64,000 nt of DNA from Methylophaga sp. (GTDB lineage Bacteria > Pseudomonadota > Gammaproteobacteria > Nitrosococcales > Methylophagaceae). The DNA lies in the NCBI GenBank assembly GCA_020831825.1, contig JAFIFW010000009.1, positions 1 through 64,000 on the forward strand, written 5' to 3'. The translations under genes were made by a program, and so were the position numbers. The notes below the pieces were generated by a model. The model saw only the letters and a program-made list of their open reading frames with translations, had not been told where the DNA came from and ran no database searches. Shown one piece after another: positions 20,450-28,684 of the stretch; positions within the stretch are counted from its first letter, which is position 1; each line of letters begins with the position of its first letter.

Positions 20450-20825
20450 CTATTGCGATGATTTTAGAATCTCATCGACATCACCGACTCTGATTGCCAT
20501 ATCACTGCGTTCAGCGTCAGTAAACTGGCTCGAGAAATAATGCCTCTAACATCATCAAGTAAGCTGTCACCGCATTGAGATTTTCCGTAAAACCCTCAGT
20601 ACACTGCATTAGGGGTAGACTGGCCGCATTGCATTCATGGCAGAGACAGTATTCAAGAACCCATTCATCTGTTGTCTAATTTCAGCAATAAACTCGGAAA
20701 ACTGACTATTAAGTTAGCCACAACCGCCTGAGTCAACTGCACAACCTTGGTATTTTATTGACTGATTTGCTCAAGCCGTTACTGTAGTAAAAAATGCGCT
20801 GAAACAAAGCCTCCGGAAAATCAAA
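20450..20825 (-). pseudogene. Frame-disrupted gene remnant between the globin receptor gene and fliK
   Basis: The interval 20367-20898 has no long ORF. On the minus strand it contains consecutive protein-like stretches in shifting frames: FPEALFQRIFYYSNGL, TKVVQLTQAVVANL, NSQFSEFIAEIRQQMNGF continuing to LNTVSAMNA, MQCTEGFTENLNAVTA, and finally QFTDAERSDMAIRVGDVDE ending in a stop at 20450. At least three frameshifts or stops separate these pieces. The composition looks like a decayed helical protein. I cannot name the family. Its place just downstream of the receptor gene suggests it was part of the same operon. This is an inference from reading frames by eye. Confidence 0.35.
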
Positions 20826-20898
20826 TTCTTAAGTCAGTCGCTCAGTCTGCATCGGCAAAGCCAGAATTTTGTTGCCGACTTTGTAATGCCGAGCTTTA

Positions 20899-23337
20899 TC
20901 AAAACTCCTCCCACTCATCATCTTTGGCTGAAGCGGGTCGAGCGCCGGGACGAATTGTTCTGGCTGGTTTTGACGCTTGTTGCTGAACAATTGTTGAACG
21001 TGAAATTCGTGGAGCTGAGACTTGGTTTGTTGTGATGATTTGTCCAGTGTCAAAGAATGCCATCAAACTTTGCAGGTTGCGGGCCTGCTCATCCAGCGCC
21101 TGACTGGCAGCGGCCGCCTGCTCAACCAGTGCGGCATTTTGCTGAGTCATCTCATCCATCTGCGTGACAGCAGAATTGACCTGTTCAATACCACTGGTCT
21201 GTTCAACACCGGCTGCGGCAATCTCGGAAATGATATCGCCGACTTTTTTGGCACCGTCAACGATTTCCTCAAGCGTTTTGCCCGACTCGTTCACCAGATT
21301 CGTACCTTCAAGCACTTTCTCACCACTGTCACTGATCAATGCCTTGATCTCTTTGGCGGCAGCCGCTGAGCGTTGAGCCAGATTTCGCACCTCGGCAGCC
21401 ACCACAGCAAAACCACGTCCCTGCTCACCTGCTCGGGCAGCCTCAACAGCCGCATTGAGCGCCAGAAGATTGGTCTGAAAGGCAATCTCATCAATAACGC
21501 TGATGATGTCTGCAACTTTTTTGCTGGAAGCATTGATTTCAGCCATCGCTTTAATGGCGAGCTGTATCACCTCGCCGCCTTTTTCAGCCTGTTTTCTGGC
21601 AGTGGCAGCCAGCTGATTGGCTTGTTTGGCATTGTCGGAATTCTGACGAACAGTACTGGTCAGCTCTTCCATGCTGGCTGCTGTTTCCTCAAGTGACGAA
21701 GCCTGTTCTTCAGTACGCTGACTGAGATCGAGGTTACCTTGTGAAATTTCAGAGGCGGCGGTTGCGATATTTTCAGCAGCCTCATTGATTTGCATGACCG
21801 TCTGGGCAAGTCGAGCGATTGATTCACTGATTGCACCGGTCAGCTCACCAAACATTCCCTCGTAGCTGTTTTCAATTGTTCGAGTCAAATCGCCCTCAGC
21901 CAGCGCCTGTGATAGGCGGATCGTCTCTTCAACAGGAGACGCCACAACATCCAGCAGATTATTAATGCCATCAGCGACCTTTTTCATAAAGCCCTGATAT
22001 CGTTCTGCATCCAGTCTGGCATTGATATCGCCTCGCTGGGCAGCAATGATAGTGGCTTCCATTTCCTGTTCGCCTACCTTCTGTTCGGTGATATCCCGCC
22101 ACTCCACCATATTGCCAATCAGTTTGCCATCGGCATTGAGAATTGCCGTTGCATTGAGATCAAAATGCAAATCCACAAGTCTGATTTCTGCCCGGTAAGG
22201 CAAGCGCGAAAGATCACTTAAGATACGTGCCTGATGTTCAGGGTGTTGATGGAAGCTATCCATGGATTTACCGATCAGATTATCCACATCCAAATCCGGC
22301 CATAAGGTTCTTAATTCATGCACCCGCTTACGTAACAGATCAATCACCGCCGGGTTTGCATAGGTGATCACTCTGTTCTCATCACACATCATCAAGGCGG
22401 TGCTTGCGCCATTGACCGCCGAGGTCAGTCTTGAAATCTCCAGTTCCTTTGCTCTGACTTCGGTGATGTTGGCCCACTCCAGCGTGTTACCAATATAGCT
22501 CCCATCATCTGCGATCATCGCAGACACGTTGAGACGAAACTGTAACGACCCCACTCGTATATCAGTGGAATAAGGCATGTTGTCAGGGCTGGCCAACAAC
22601 CTTCGCTGGTGCGATGGATTTGCATGAAAGCTGTCGATATTGCTGCCGACGAGCTTATCCACTGCAAAGCCTTTAAATGCTTGTTGCAGCGTGTGTTCAT
22701 GGGGTCGTAACATATCAATCGTGGCCTGATTGACATAGGTGATATTAAAATCCCTGTCGACCATCATTATCGCCGTCATCGCGCCATTGACCGCTGAGCG
22801 CATCCGGATAAGTTCGGATTCAGACTTGGCATCGTGAGTGGCATCTCGTTCACTCATGATTTCGTCCTCACCAGGCTCGTAGGCGTTAAGCATCATATTC
22901 ATAACATCTTCAAGCACTGCTTCCCAGGCATCAGCCAGCTCAGGGACCCACTGTTTCTGACTAAACTCAGCCAGTACTGCCAGCAGATTTTCTTTAAACG
23001 GCGGGTAATATGCCTCCATGACACCATACTGTTTATGCCTTGCACCAAGACCGCTCAGATAATCATTCAACATATCCGGATTTCTGAGGTTCTGAACCAG
23101 CAAAACCAGTGAGGCAAGCAGTTTTTTTTGCTGCCCGGCTACAGAAACGTGATTGAATAAAGGTTTTAACTTTGGATAATTAGCAAACAGTCGCTCGTAA
23201 AAGCGTACGACCAGTGCCTCACCCTCTGGCAGAAGCACCGCAAAGTTTTGCTCAATCAATACCATTGGATCGGGCTTGACTGAGCGTCGTCGCTGTCTTG
23301 CCGGCGCTTTGGCAGGTTTGGAGTCGTTTTCGGCCAT
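20899..23337 (-). CDS. Soluble chemoreceptor: globin - PAS - PAS - MCP signalling domain
   Basis: The 812 residues have no membrane segment. Residues 1-24 form a basic tail (APARQRRRS). Residues about 25-155 are a globin of the bacterial haemoglobin type, with B10 Tyr47 (RFYERLF), E7 Gln69/70 and proximal His101 (GARHKQYGV). Two similar PAS domains follow (about 178-300 and 300-425; repeated SAVNGA, DSFH and EW.(N/D)IT patterns), then a linker and an MCP domain with tip [19 protein letters not shown]. The last residues DEWEEF resemble a CheR/CheB-docking pentapeptide. It probably senses O2, NO or another haem ligand in the cytoplasm and signals to a CheA encoded elsewhere. Its start overlaps the stop of the parA-like gene (TAATG). 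Confidence 0.92.
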   Translation of the reverse strand: MAENDSKPAKAPARQRRRSVKPDPMVLIEQNFAVLLPEGEALVVRFYERLFANYPKLKPLFNHVSVAGQQKKLLASLVLLVQNLRNPDMLNDYLSGLGARHKQYGVMEAYYPPFKENLLAVLAEFSQKQWVPELADAWEAVLEDVMNMMLNAYEPGEDEIMSERDATHDAKSESELIRMRSAVNGAMTAIMMVDRDFNITYVNQATIDMLRPHEHTLQQAFKGFAVDKLVGSNIDSFHANPSHQRRLLASPDNMPYSTDIRVGSLQFRLNVSAMIADDGSYIGNTLEWANITEVRAKELEISRLTSAVNGASTALMMCDENRVITYANPAVIDLLRKRVHELRTLWPDLDVDNLIGKSMDSFHQHPEHQARILSDLSRLPYRAEIRLVDLHFDLNATAILNADGKLIGNMVEWRDITEQKVGEQEMEATIIAAQRGDINARLDAERYQGFMKKVADGINNLLDVVASPVEETIRLSQALAEGDLTRTIENSYEGMFGELTGAISESIARLAQTVMQINEAAENIATAASEISQGNLDLSQRTEEQASSLEETAASMEELTSTVRQNSDNAKQANQLAATARKQAEKGGEVIQLAIKAMAEINASSKKVADIISVIDEIAFQTNLLALNAAVEAARAGEQGRGFAVVAAEVRNLAQRSAAAAKEIKALISDSGEKVLEGTNLVNESGKTLEEIVDGAKKVGDIISEIAAAGVEQTSGIEQVNSAVTQMDEMTQQNAALVEQAAAASQALDEQARNLQSLMAFFDTGQIITTNQVSAPRISRSTIVQQQASKPARTIRPGARPASAKDDEWEEF

Positions 23338-24038
23338 TACATCGTTCTCCCGTAGAGCAAATCCGTGGCAAGCGCTTTATAGCGCTCAGTTTGTGCCTCT
23401 GGCTTTTGTTGTGAAAAATCGTAAATCACTGTTCTCAGGACACTGGCCTTGAAGTAATGGCTCAACATGTCACAATAGGCCTGAATTATTTTAGGCTCAT
23501 CCGGAACAGCATTCAGCAGCAGCCAAAACAAGGGTTTCCTGTTAAGGCGGCGCAAGCGACGCATCACCGGCATCATCTGCGCCAGGCCTTGCCAGGCACT
23601 TTGCTGGGGGGTCACTGGAATCAGAATTTCATCGGCCGCCAGCAAAGCATTGGCATTGAGCATGCCATCACTGTCTGGGCAGTCGATCAGAATAAATGAG
23701 ATCTGGCCTGAAAGGTTGTCTAAGAGTTTGTTTAACTTAAGTCCATTTGCCAAACCACTCGACTGTTCAATTTGTTCAAGCTGCTGCCCGGCAGGCACCA
23801 CCGACAACTGACTTTCAATCGTGGTGGACACAGGCAGTTGAGTGCCCATCATTGCCTCTGCCATACCCAACTCGGCATCCAATCCCAACTGCTTGCTGAG
23901 ACTGGCATCAGGGCATAAGTCTATCATCAGGCTCGGCTGATTAAGTGCCACAAATGCCCTCCCCAAATGCATACAAGTAGTGGTTTTCCCGACCCCTGCT
24001 TGCTGGTTCATTATGGCAATTACCCGTCGCTGACTCAT
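23337..24038 (-). CDS. ParA/MinD-type ATPase with altered Walker A, likely receptor-partitioning protein
   Basis: A 233-residue protein from ATG 24038 (a TTG at 24062 is also in frame). It is ParA-like: Walker A region [10 protein letters not shown] at 11-20, [14 protein letters not shown], the Walker B-like FILIDCPD, and [14 protein letters not shown]. The signature lysine of the deviant Walker A (usually NQKGGVGKT) is replaced by Gln13 and the next Gly by Ala14, while Lys18 is kept. Known relatives position chemoreceptor arrays: ParC in Vibrio and PpfA in Rhodobacter, the latter acting on a soluble receptor. Coupling to the soluble receptor gene downstream supports that job here. Confidence 0.85.
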   Translation of the reverse strand: MSQRRVIAIMNQQAGVGKTTTCMHLGRAFVALNQPSLMIDLCPDASLSKQLGLDAELGMAEAMMGTQLPVSTTIESQLSVVPAGQQLEQIEQSSGLANGLKLNKLLDNLSGQISFILIDCPDSDGMLNANALLAADEILIPVTPQQSAWQGLAQMMPVMRRLRRLNRKPLFWLLLNAVPDEPKIIQAYCDMLSHYFKASVLRTVIYDFSQQKPEAQTERYKALATDLLYGRTM

Positions 24039-24058
24039 CTGTAATCCATTGCTCAGGA

Positions 24059-24238
24059 TCAACCCGTTGGCTGCGCAGTTGACAAATGAGCACGATTGCC
24101 ATGCAAATTATGCCTCTGAGCCATCGACTGTAATTTCCTCACCTGCTTGAAACTTAAAATTCTGTGCCCTTGCGCGCACAACCCTTCACCGATCACCTCA
24201 AGTAAAACTGATTGAAACTGAACGAGGTGATCAGCCAT
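24059..24238 (-). pseudogene. 59-codon ORF resembling the extreme N-terminus of CheA
   Basis: A short open frame begins MADHLVQFQSVLLEVIGEG and ends in TGA at 24059. Its ATG overlaps the end of the cheY-like gene by 8 bases, and its stop touches the TTG alternative start of the parA-like gene. The first 30 residues follow the pattern at the start of CheA P1 domains (QFQ-hydrophobic-E-E-L-LL). CheA normally follows STAS and CheY in such operons. I read it as what is left of cheA after an internal deletion. The phospho-accepting histidine motif is absent. It could instead be a new small protein. Confidence 0.4.
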
Positions 24239-24518
24239 GTCTAAATGCCAAAACAGTCATTAATCCAGCAAAGTTGGCCATCGTGGCTAAAAGCTGTTCA
24301 GGATTAGATGGTTTGACCAAGCAATCTGTGACACCTGTCGCCCGACCTTCTTGTTTTTTATCTTTTCCAGATTCAGTGTCGACTATCAGAATTGCCCTTA
24401 ATCGATAATCCGGCAATTTCCATGCCTCTCGGTTCAACGACACCCCATGCATCACGTGCCCATCGGCGACCGAATGTCCCAATGAGACGGAATCGTTTAC
24501 GGTCAGAACATTTACCAT
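24231..24518 (-). CDS. Shortened CheY-like receiver, probably degenerate
   Basis: The 95 residues begin MVNVLTVNDSVSLGHS, matching strand 1 of CheY with the acidic pocket reduced to Asn8-Asp9. They then jump to VADGHVMHGVSLNREAWKLPDYR, which aligns with the region from the phospho-acceptor strand onward. A normal tail follows (ILIVDTESGKDKKQEG, LVKPSNPEQLLATM with the conserved lysine). About 30-40 residues covering helix 1 to helix 2 are missing, and the motif after Asp19 is altered. It therefore is unlikely to fold or switch like CheY. The start overlaps the STAS stop (TGATG), so the reading frame is still coupled. Confidence 0.7.
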   Translation of the reverse strand: MVNVLTVNDSVSLGHSVADGHVMHGVSLNREAWKLPDYRLRAILIVDTESGKDKKQEGRATGVTDCLVKPSNPEQLLATMANFAGLMTVLAFRHG

Positions 24519-24832
24519 CAAGGTGTCCTCTCGATGTCAGATGTGCCTCGTTCGATATTTATTTTTTCGTCAAGCCCCAACAAGTCCAGACTTTCTTTAA
24601 GTGCTTGCGAAGGTTCCGGCCAGTCAATCGGTAAGTGCTGCTGCGTACAGGCTTGAACAAAAGCAAGTACAAGCTGAGCCCCTGCGGCATCCACTCGTTG
24701 AAGATTCGCGCTGTTTATTGATACTGCTTTACCAGCGAGAAGCACTTCAAGCATACCCAGGTAACAGTCTGTTACCTCTGCGACGGTGAGCTTGTCACCC
24801 AAATCGACGGTGCTTAACGATGAATCTGTCAT
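24518..24832 (-). CDS. STAS-domain protein of chemotaxis operon type
   Basis: A 104-residue single STAS domain from ATG 24832 (MTDSSLSTVDLGDKL). Core motifs are LTVAEVTDCYLGMLEVL, VSINSANLQRVDAAGAQLVLAF and a final LDLLGLDEKI. The residue where anti-anti-sigma factors carry a phosphorylated serine is alanine (VDAAGAQ), as is common in STAS proteins placed before cheY and cheA. Its biochemical role in chemotaxis is not well established. It is the first gene of the cassette and has a sigma-54-like promoter 256 bases upstream. Confidence 0.83.
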   Translation of the reverse strand: MTDSSLSTVDLGDKLTVAEVTDCYLGMLEVLLAGKAVSINSANLQRVDAAGAQLVLAFVQACTQQHLPIDWPEPSQALKESLDLLGLDEKINIERGTSDIERTP

Positions 24833-25087
24833 CAAGAGGCCTCTTTTCAAGCTGCGGCTGAAATATTGTGCCAGCCCTTACTGGCTCAATCTGCCGCCTG
24901 CTGTCAGTTCAGCGGCGAATATTGCCGCTTTGATTACCGGTATTTGCGTGTATCAATAACCATGTTTTTTCAAGGTTATGATTGCTAACCCCAATGAAAT
25001 ATTGGCATTGGCGACTTTTAGTCACCCCACACTCTGACGGATTAATCACTTATCTAAAGCAATTGGCGTGAATGCTAGCAACATAAT

Positions 25088-25103
25088 TGCAGAGACTGTG
25101 CCA
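25088..25103 (-). promoter_or_regulatory. Sigma-54 promoter candidate for the STAS/ParA/receptor cassette
   Basis: The minus strand reads TGGCACA-GTCT-CTGCA, which differs from consensus only at the first base of the -12 element. It lies just past the fliJ stop and points to the STAS gene. The resulting leader would be about 240 bases. The rest of the 24833-25087 interval shows only a small hairpin (AGCGGC/GCCGCT at 24911-24929) and no ORF. Confidence 0.65.
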
Positions 25104-25122
25104 GCGATTGTGTTCTGGCATG

Positions 25123-25569
25123 CTATCGAGGGATTCTTTTCCAAAGCGCGATAGAGTGTTCATCGGCTTCTGATTGCTCCTTGCGAGACAACTGCTGTCG
25201 TTGCTCAATCTGATAACGAGTGACAAGCGTCTGCACCGCCTGCTCTCGCTGACGTTTCTCCTGCCAATGTTGTTGATGCTGATTAACGAGTTTTCTGGAG
25301 CGTTGAATCTGTTGTTCCTGGAGCGTAATTGCCTGATCGAGCTGTGCGAGGAATGCACGAAGCTCCAAAGCTTTTTGTGCTTGCATGCGCATCGGGTCGG
25401 CGCGTCTAAAACGCAGCAGGTATTCCTCACGATACTGGAGCAAACTGTCCAGTTGCTGCTGATCACGCTGCAACACAGCATTCGCTTCTGCCAGGCCGCG
25501 CGCAGCTTGCTCGACCGCTTGCAAAGCCATTTTTACCACAGGTGATAGTTTAGCAGCTCGATTCATCAC
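25123..25569 (-). CDS. fliJ: FliJ, flagellar export chaperone/ATPase stalk protein
   Basis: FliJ is a coiled-coil protein that inserts in the FliI hexamer ring and helps the flagellar export gate. The 148 residues are almost wholly helical, rich in Gln, Arg and Leu, with the family pattern AVEQAARGLAEANAVLQRDQQQLDSLLQYREEY (landmark) and QALELRAFLAQLDQAI. It follows fliI after 47 bases and closes the fliEFGHIJ set. Confidence 0.9.
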   Translation of the reverse strand: MMNRAAKLSPVVKMALQAVEQAARGLAEANAVLQRDQQQLDSLLQYREEYLLRFRRADPMRMQAQKALELRAFLAQLDQAITLQEQQIQRSRKLVNQHQQHWQEKRQREQAVQTLVTRYQIEQRQQLSRKEQSEADEHSIALWKRIPR

Positions 25570-25616
25570 TCGATTCTATAGCCTTTGGGTCAGACAGACA
25601 TTGTTTTCAGTGAGAT

Positions 25617-27011
25617 TTAGAAACCAGAGGAAACGGTATCAGGAAGATTACTGCTTGGCGACATCAATGCTTGTTCCAGAGCTTCGCTACTTTGCGACCA
25701 GTTGCGCGCTTCATGCATAGATTGCCTTAACATCGCCTGTAGCTGAGGATAGGCTGCAATGGCCTGATCAATGAAGGTGTCGCTGCCAGAAGCATAGGCA
25801 CCAATGTTGATGAGATCCTGATTTTGTCGATACGTGGAGTAAATTTGCTTGAAAATCTGAGCCCGTCTCAAATGTTCAGCGCTGACCACTTGTGGCATCA
25901 CCCGGCTGATGGAAGCCTCGATATCAATCGCTGGATAATGGCCTGACTCCGCCAGTTGCCGTGACAAGACAATGTGGCCATCCAGTATCGCACGTGCAGC
26001 ATCAGCGACAGGGTCCTGCTGATCATCACCTTCTGTCAGTACTGTGTAGACTGCGGTTATCGCACCTCCCCCTTCAGGGCCGTTGCCAGCACGTTCAACC
26101 AGCTGAGGCAGTAAAGCAAATACGGAAGGCGGATAGCCTTTAGTCGCAGGAGGCTCACCAATGGCCAAAGCGATTTCTCGCTGCGCCTGTGCATAGCGAG
26201 TCAAAGAATCCATCAACAACAAAACCTGCTTGCCCTGATCACGAAAATACTCAGCGATACTGGTGGCCAGCATCGCACCATGAAGCCGCATCAGTGGTGA
26301 ATGATCGGCTGGAGAGGCCACCACAACTGAACGAGACAGCCCCTGTTCACCGAGAATATCTTCAATAAATTCCTTGACCTCTCGGCCACGCTCACCAATC
26401 AGTCCGACCACAATGACATCGGCTTCGGTAAAACGCGTCATCATTCCAAGCAATACGCTCTTACCGACACCACTACCGGCAAAAAGTCCCAGTCGCTGGC
26501 CACGGCCAACGGTTAATAAAGCGTTGATTGCCTGCACCCCGACATCGAGATGCTCTCTCACCGGTGAGCGCACCAGGGGATTGAACTGCTGGCCATGTAA
26601 TGGCTGTTTGTCATGAACATTGAGCGGTCCTTTGCCATCCAATGGCTTGCCTGCACCATCAACCACTCGACCAAGCAATGCTTCACCGACCATCACCATT
26701 GAATCATTGCGGATGGGTCTAACCCGGGCATTGGGCACTAGCCCTCTGATATCGCCAGTCGGCATCAGAAACAAGGTTTGATCATGAAAACCCACGACCT
26801 CAGCCTCAATAGTGCCACCATGATGGCTATGAATTTCGCAGCGACTACCGACCGGGGCCTGAAAGCCAACCGCTTCGAGCGTTAATCCGACCATGCGGGT
26901 CAGACGCCCTTCGGCAACCGTCAAGGATTGAGGATCAACCTGCTGTAGCTTGTGTTCAAACTGCTTGATTTTTGCTCGCAGCCGTTGATGCTGTTCACTG
27001 CGAAGGGTCAT
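25617..27011 (-). CDS. fliI: FliI, flagellum-specific export ATPase
   Basis: FliI is the F1-beta-like ATPase that powers substrate entry into the flagellar export apparatus. The 464 residues carry Walker [16 protein letters not shown] near 175, Walker B with [21 protein letters not shown] and [25 protein letters not shown] (landmarks), all diagnostic. The start ATG overlaps the 3' end of fliH by 17 bases. Confidence 0.97.
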   Translation of the reverse strand: MTLRSEQHQRLRAKIKQFEHKLQQVDPQSLTVAEGRLTRMVGLTLEAVGFQAPVGSRCEIHSHHGGTIEAEVVGFHDQTLFLMPTGDIRGLVPNARVRPIRNDSMVMVGEALLGRVVDGAGKPLDGKGPLNVHDKQPLHGQQFNPLVRSPVREHLDVGVQAINALLTVGRGQRLGLFAGSGVGKSVLLGMMTRFTEADVIVVGLIGERGREVKEFIEDILGEQGLSRSVVVASPADHSPLMRLHGAMLATSIAEYFRDQGKQVLLLMDSLTRYAQAQREIALAIGEPPATKGYPPSVFALLPQLVERAGNGPEGGGAITAVYTVLTEGDDQQDPVADAARAILDGHIVLSRQLAESGHYPAIDIEASISRVMPQVVSAEHLRRAQIFKQIYSTYRQNQDLINIGAYASGSDTFIDQAIAAYPQLQAMLRQSMHEARNWSQSSEALEQALMSPSSNLPDTVSSGF

Positions 27012-27687
27012 GATGTCGAGCCTCCCCCCAGACAGCTTGAATCAGACTGTTCAGGCGAGCTTCTACCGTGGCATCAATACTGGTGTCTGCGGTTTCAAGC
27101 CGCACCCCGCCCCGTGTCAGCAGCGGATCTTCAATCCAGTGCCACTTTTGTTCATCTTGTTGAATTGAGAAAGTCTCCTGGAGAATTTCCAAGTCCAGTG
27201 GATGCACATAAACCTTGAGCTTACGTTCACTCAATGGCAATGCAATCAATGCTGAACGCATTGCTGCGACGACTTGATCAGTCTGAGTGTTGAGTTCGCG
27301 ACGAACCAGTTGTTTAGCCATCAAAATGACCATCTGCACCAGATCCTGCTCCATGGTTTCATGCAGGGATTCCAGCGGTTGCGCTAAAAAGTCGACGATA
27401 GACTGCAGGTGTTCAATCCGTTGCTTGATTTCATTTTCAGCGGCCTTGAGTCCAGCGCTGAACCCGGCCTGATGTCCAGATTCATAACCCGCTTTGTAGC
27501 CTTCCTCCTCCGCCTGCTTTTGCAGTAATTCAAGTGCTTCAATATTGAGCAGGCTCTGTGCTTGCTCTTTTTCGGCATCGTCGGCAGATAACACTCTTGG
27601 TGCTTGCCAGCGCTTATAGGCATTGGCCAGCTCCTCAGCCGATAAAACATCGGGCAGTTCGGTCAATAACTCATCAGATGAAGTCAT
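26995..27687 (-). CDS. fliH: FliH, negative regulator of FliI
   Basis: FliH binds FliI as a dimer and links it to the C-ring. The start is ATG 27687 ([12 protein letters not shown]), overlapping the fliG stop by 14 bases; the frame extends upstream inside fliG. The 230 residues include a Gly-rich heptad stretch ([22 protein letters not shown]), typical of FliH, and a C-terminal domain like V-ATPase subunit E ([34 protein letters not shown]). Confidence 0.94.
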   Translation of the reverse strand: MTSSDELLTELPDVLSAEELANAYKRWQAPRVLSADDAEKEQAQSLLNIEALELLQKQAEEEGYKAGYESGHQAGFSAGLKAAENEIKQRIEHLQSIVDFLAQPLESLHETMEQDLVQMVILMAKQLVRRELNTQTDQVVAAMRSALIALPLSERKLKVYVHPLDLEILQETFSIQQDEQKWHWIEDPLLTRGGVRLETADTSIDATVEARLNSLIQAVWGEARHHDPSQ

Positions 27688-28684
27688 CACCAGCCCCGCC
27701 GCCCAGCATGATATCGCCTTTGTCGGCCAGACTTCTCGCTGTTGCCAGAATCGCTTTCTGGGCAGTTTCCACATCACTCACGCGTACAGGCCCCATTGCT
27801 TCAAGATCATCACGCATCATTTCGGCAGCACGTTGTGACATGTTACGCAGGAATTTTTCTTGGAGGTTTTCATCTGCGCCTTTTAAAGCCAGTTGCAATT
27901 GATCGGTCTGAATCTCACGCATCAAGGTTTGCATACCACGGTCGTCCACATCGATCAGATTCTCGAACACAAACATCAAGTCCTCTATGTTCTGCCCGAG
28001 ATCAGGCTCAGCTTCCTTGATTTTTTCCATGATTGCCGCTTCTCGCGCACTTTCAACAAAGTTGAGAATATCGGCCGCGGTTTTGGGACCACCAACCGAG
28101 GTAGTCTGAGCGCCGGCATTACCACTGAATTGACGCTCCAGAATTTCATTCAATTCGTTTAGTGCAGAAGGTTGAACACCGTCAAGTGTAGCGATCCGCA
28201 ACAACACTCCCGCCTGATCTCTTTCGGGGAACATCGACAACACCTGCGCAGCCTGGTCAGCATCCAGAAATGAGCAGACAATTGCGATGATTTGCGGATG
28301 TTCCAGCCGGATAACTTCATAAATACCACGAGGATCCATCCATTTAAGCTGCTCAAGACCACTGGTATTGCCACCCGACAGGATCCTGTCCAGAATGCTT
28401 CCAGCCCGATCTTCACCCAGTGCTCCCACCAGCATCTTGCGCACATAATCGTGGGAGCCAATACCGAGTCCAGTCTCCTGCTCAACTGTACCGACAAATG
28501 TGTCGAGGACCGATTTGACCTCCTCTCTGGTGACATTGGCCAGCGTGGCCATGGCCGTACCAACTTTTTGCACTTCCTTTGGATTCATATGCCGCAACAC
28601 TAAAGCCGCATCTTCTTCTCCCAGAGAACGCAGGAAGACTGCTGCTCTCTCTGTACCTGAAAGTTTACGGCTTTGTTCTGCCAT
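27674..28684 (-). CDS. fliG: FliG, flagellar motor switch protein
   Basis: FliG is the rotor protein that contacts the stators and generates torque. The 336 residues have the N-terminal FliF-binding domain, the middle-domain EHPQ motif (IRLEHPQIIAIV) near 127, and the C-terminal charged helix with DDLEAMGPVRVSDVETAQ, which bears the torque residues. The start overlaps the fliF stop by one base (TAATG). Confidence 0.97.
   Translation of the reverse strand: MAEQSRKLSGTERAAVFLRSLGEEDAALVLRHMNPKEVQKVGTAMATLANVTREEVKSVLDTFVGTVEQETGLGIGSHDYVRKMLVGALGEDRAGSILDRILSGGNTSGLEQLKWMDPRGIYEVIRLEHPQIIAIVCSFLDADQAAQVLSMFPERDQAGVLLRIATLDGVQPSALNELNEILERQFSGNAGAQTTSVGGPKTAADILNFVESAREAAIMEKIKEAEPDLGQNIEDLMFVFENLIDVDDRGMQTLMREIQTDQLQLALKGADENLQEKFLRNMSQRAAEMMRDDLEAMGPVRVSDVETAQKAILATARSLADKGDIMLGGGAGDDFI

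Noticed and set aside
24191..24232. GATCACCTC/GAGGTGATC inverted repeat as a regulatory hairpin
   Set aside because: The arms are 24 bases apart and lie within the coupled coding frames of the cheY-like and CheA-stub ORFs, so chance is a likely explanation.
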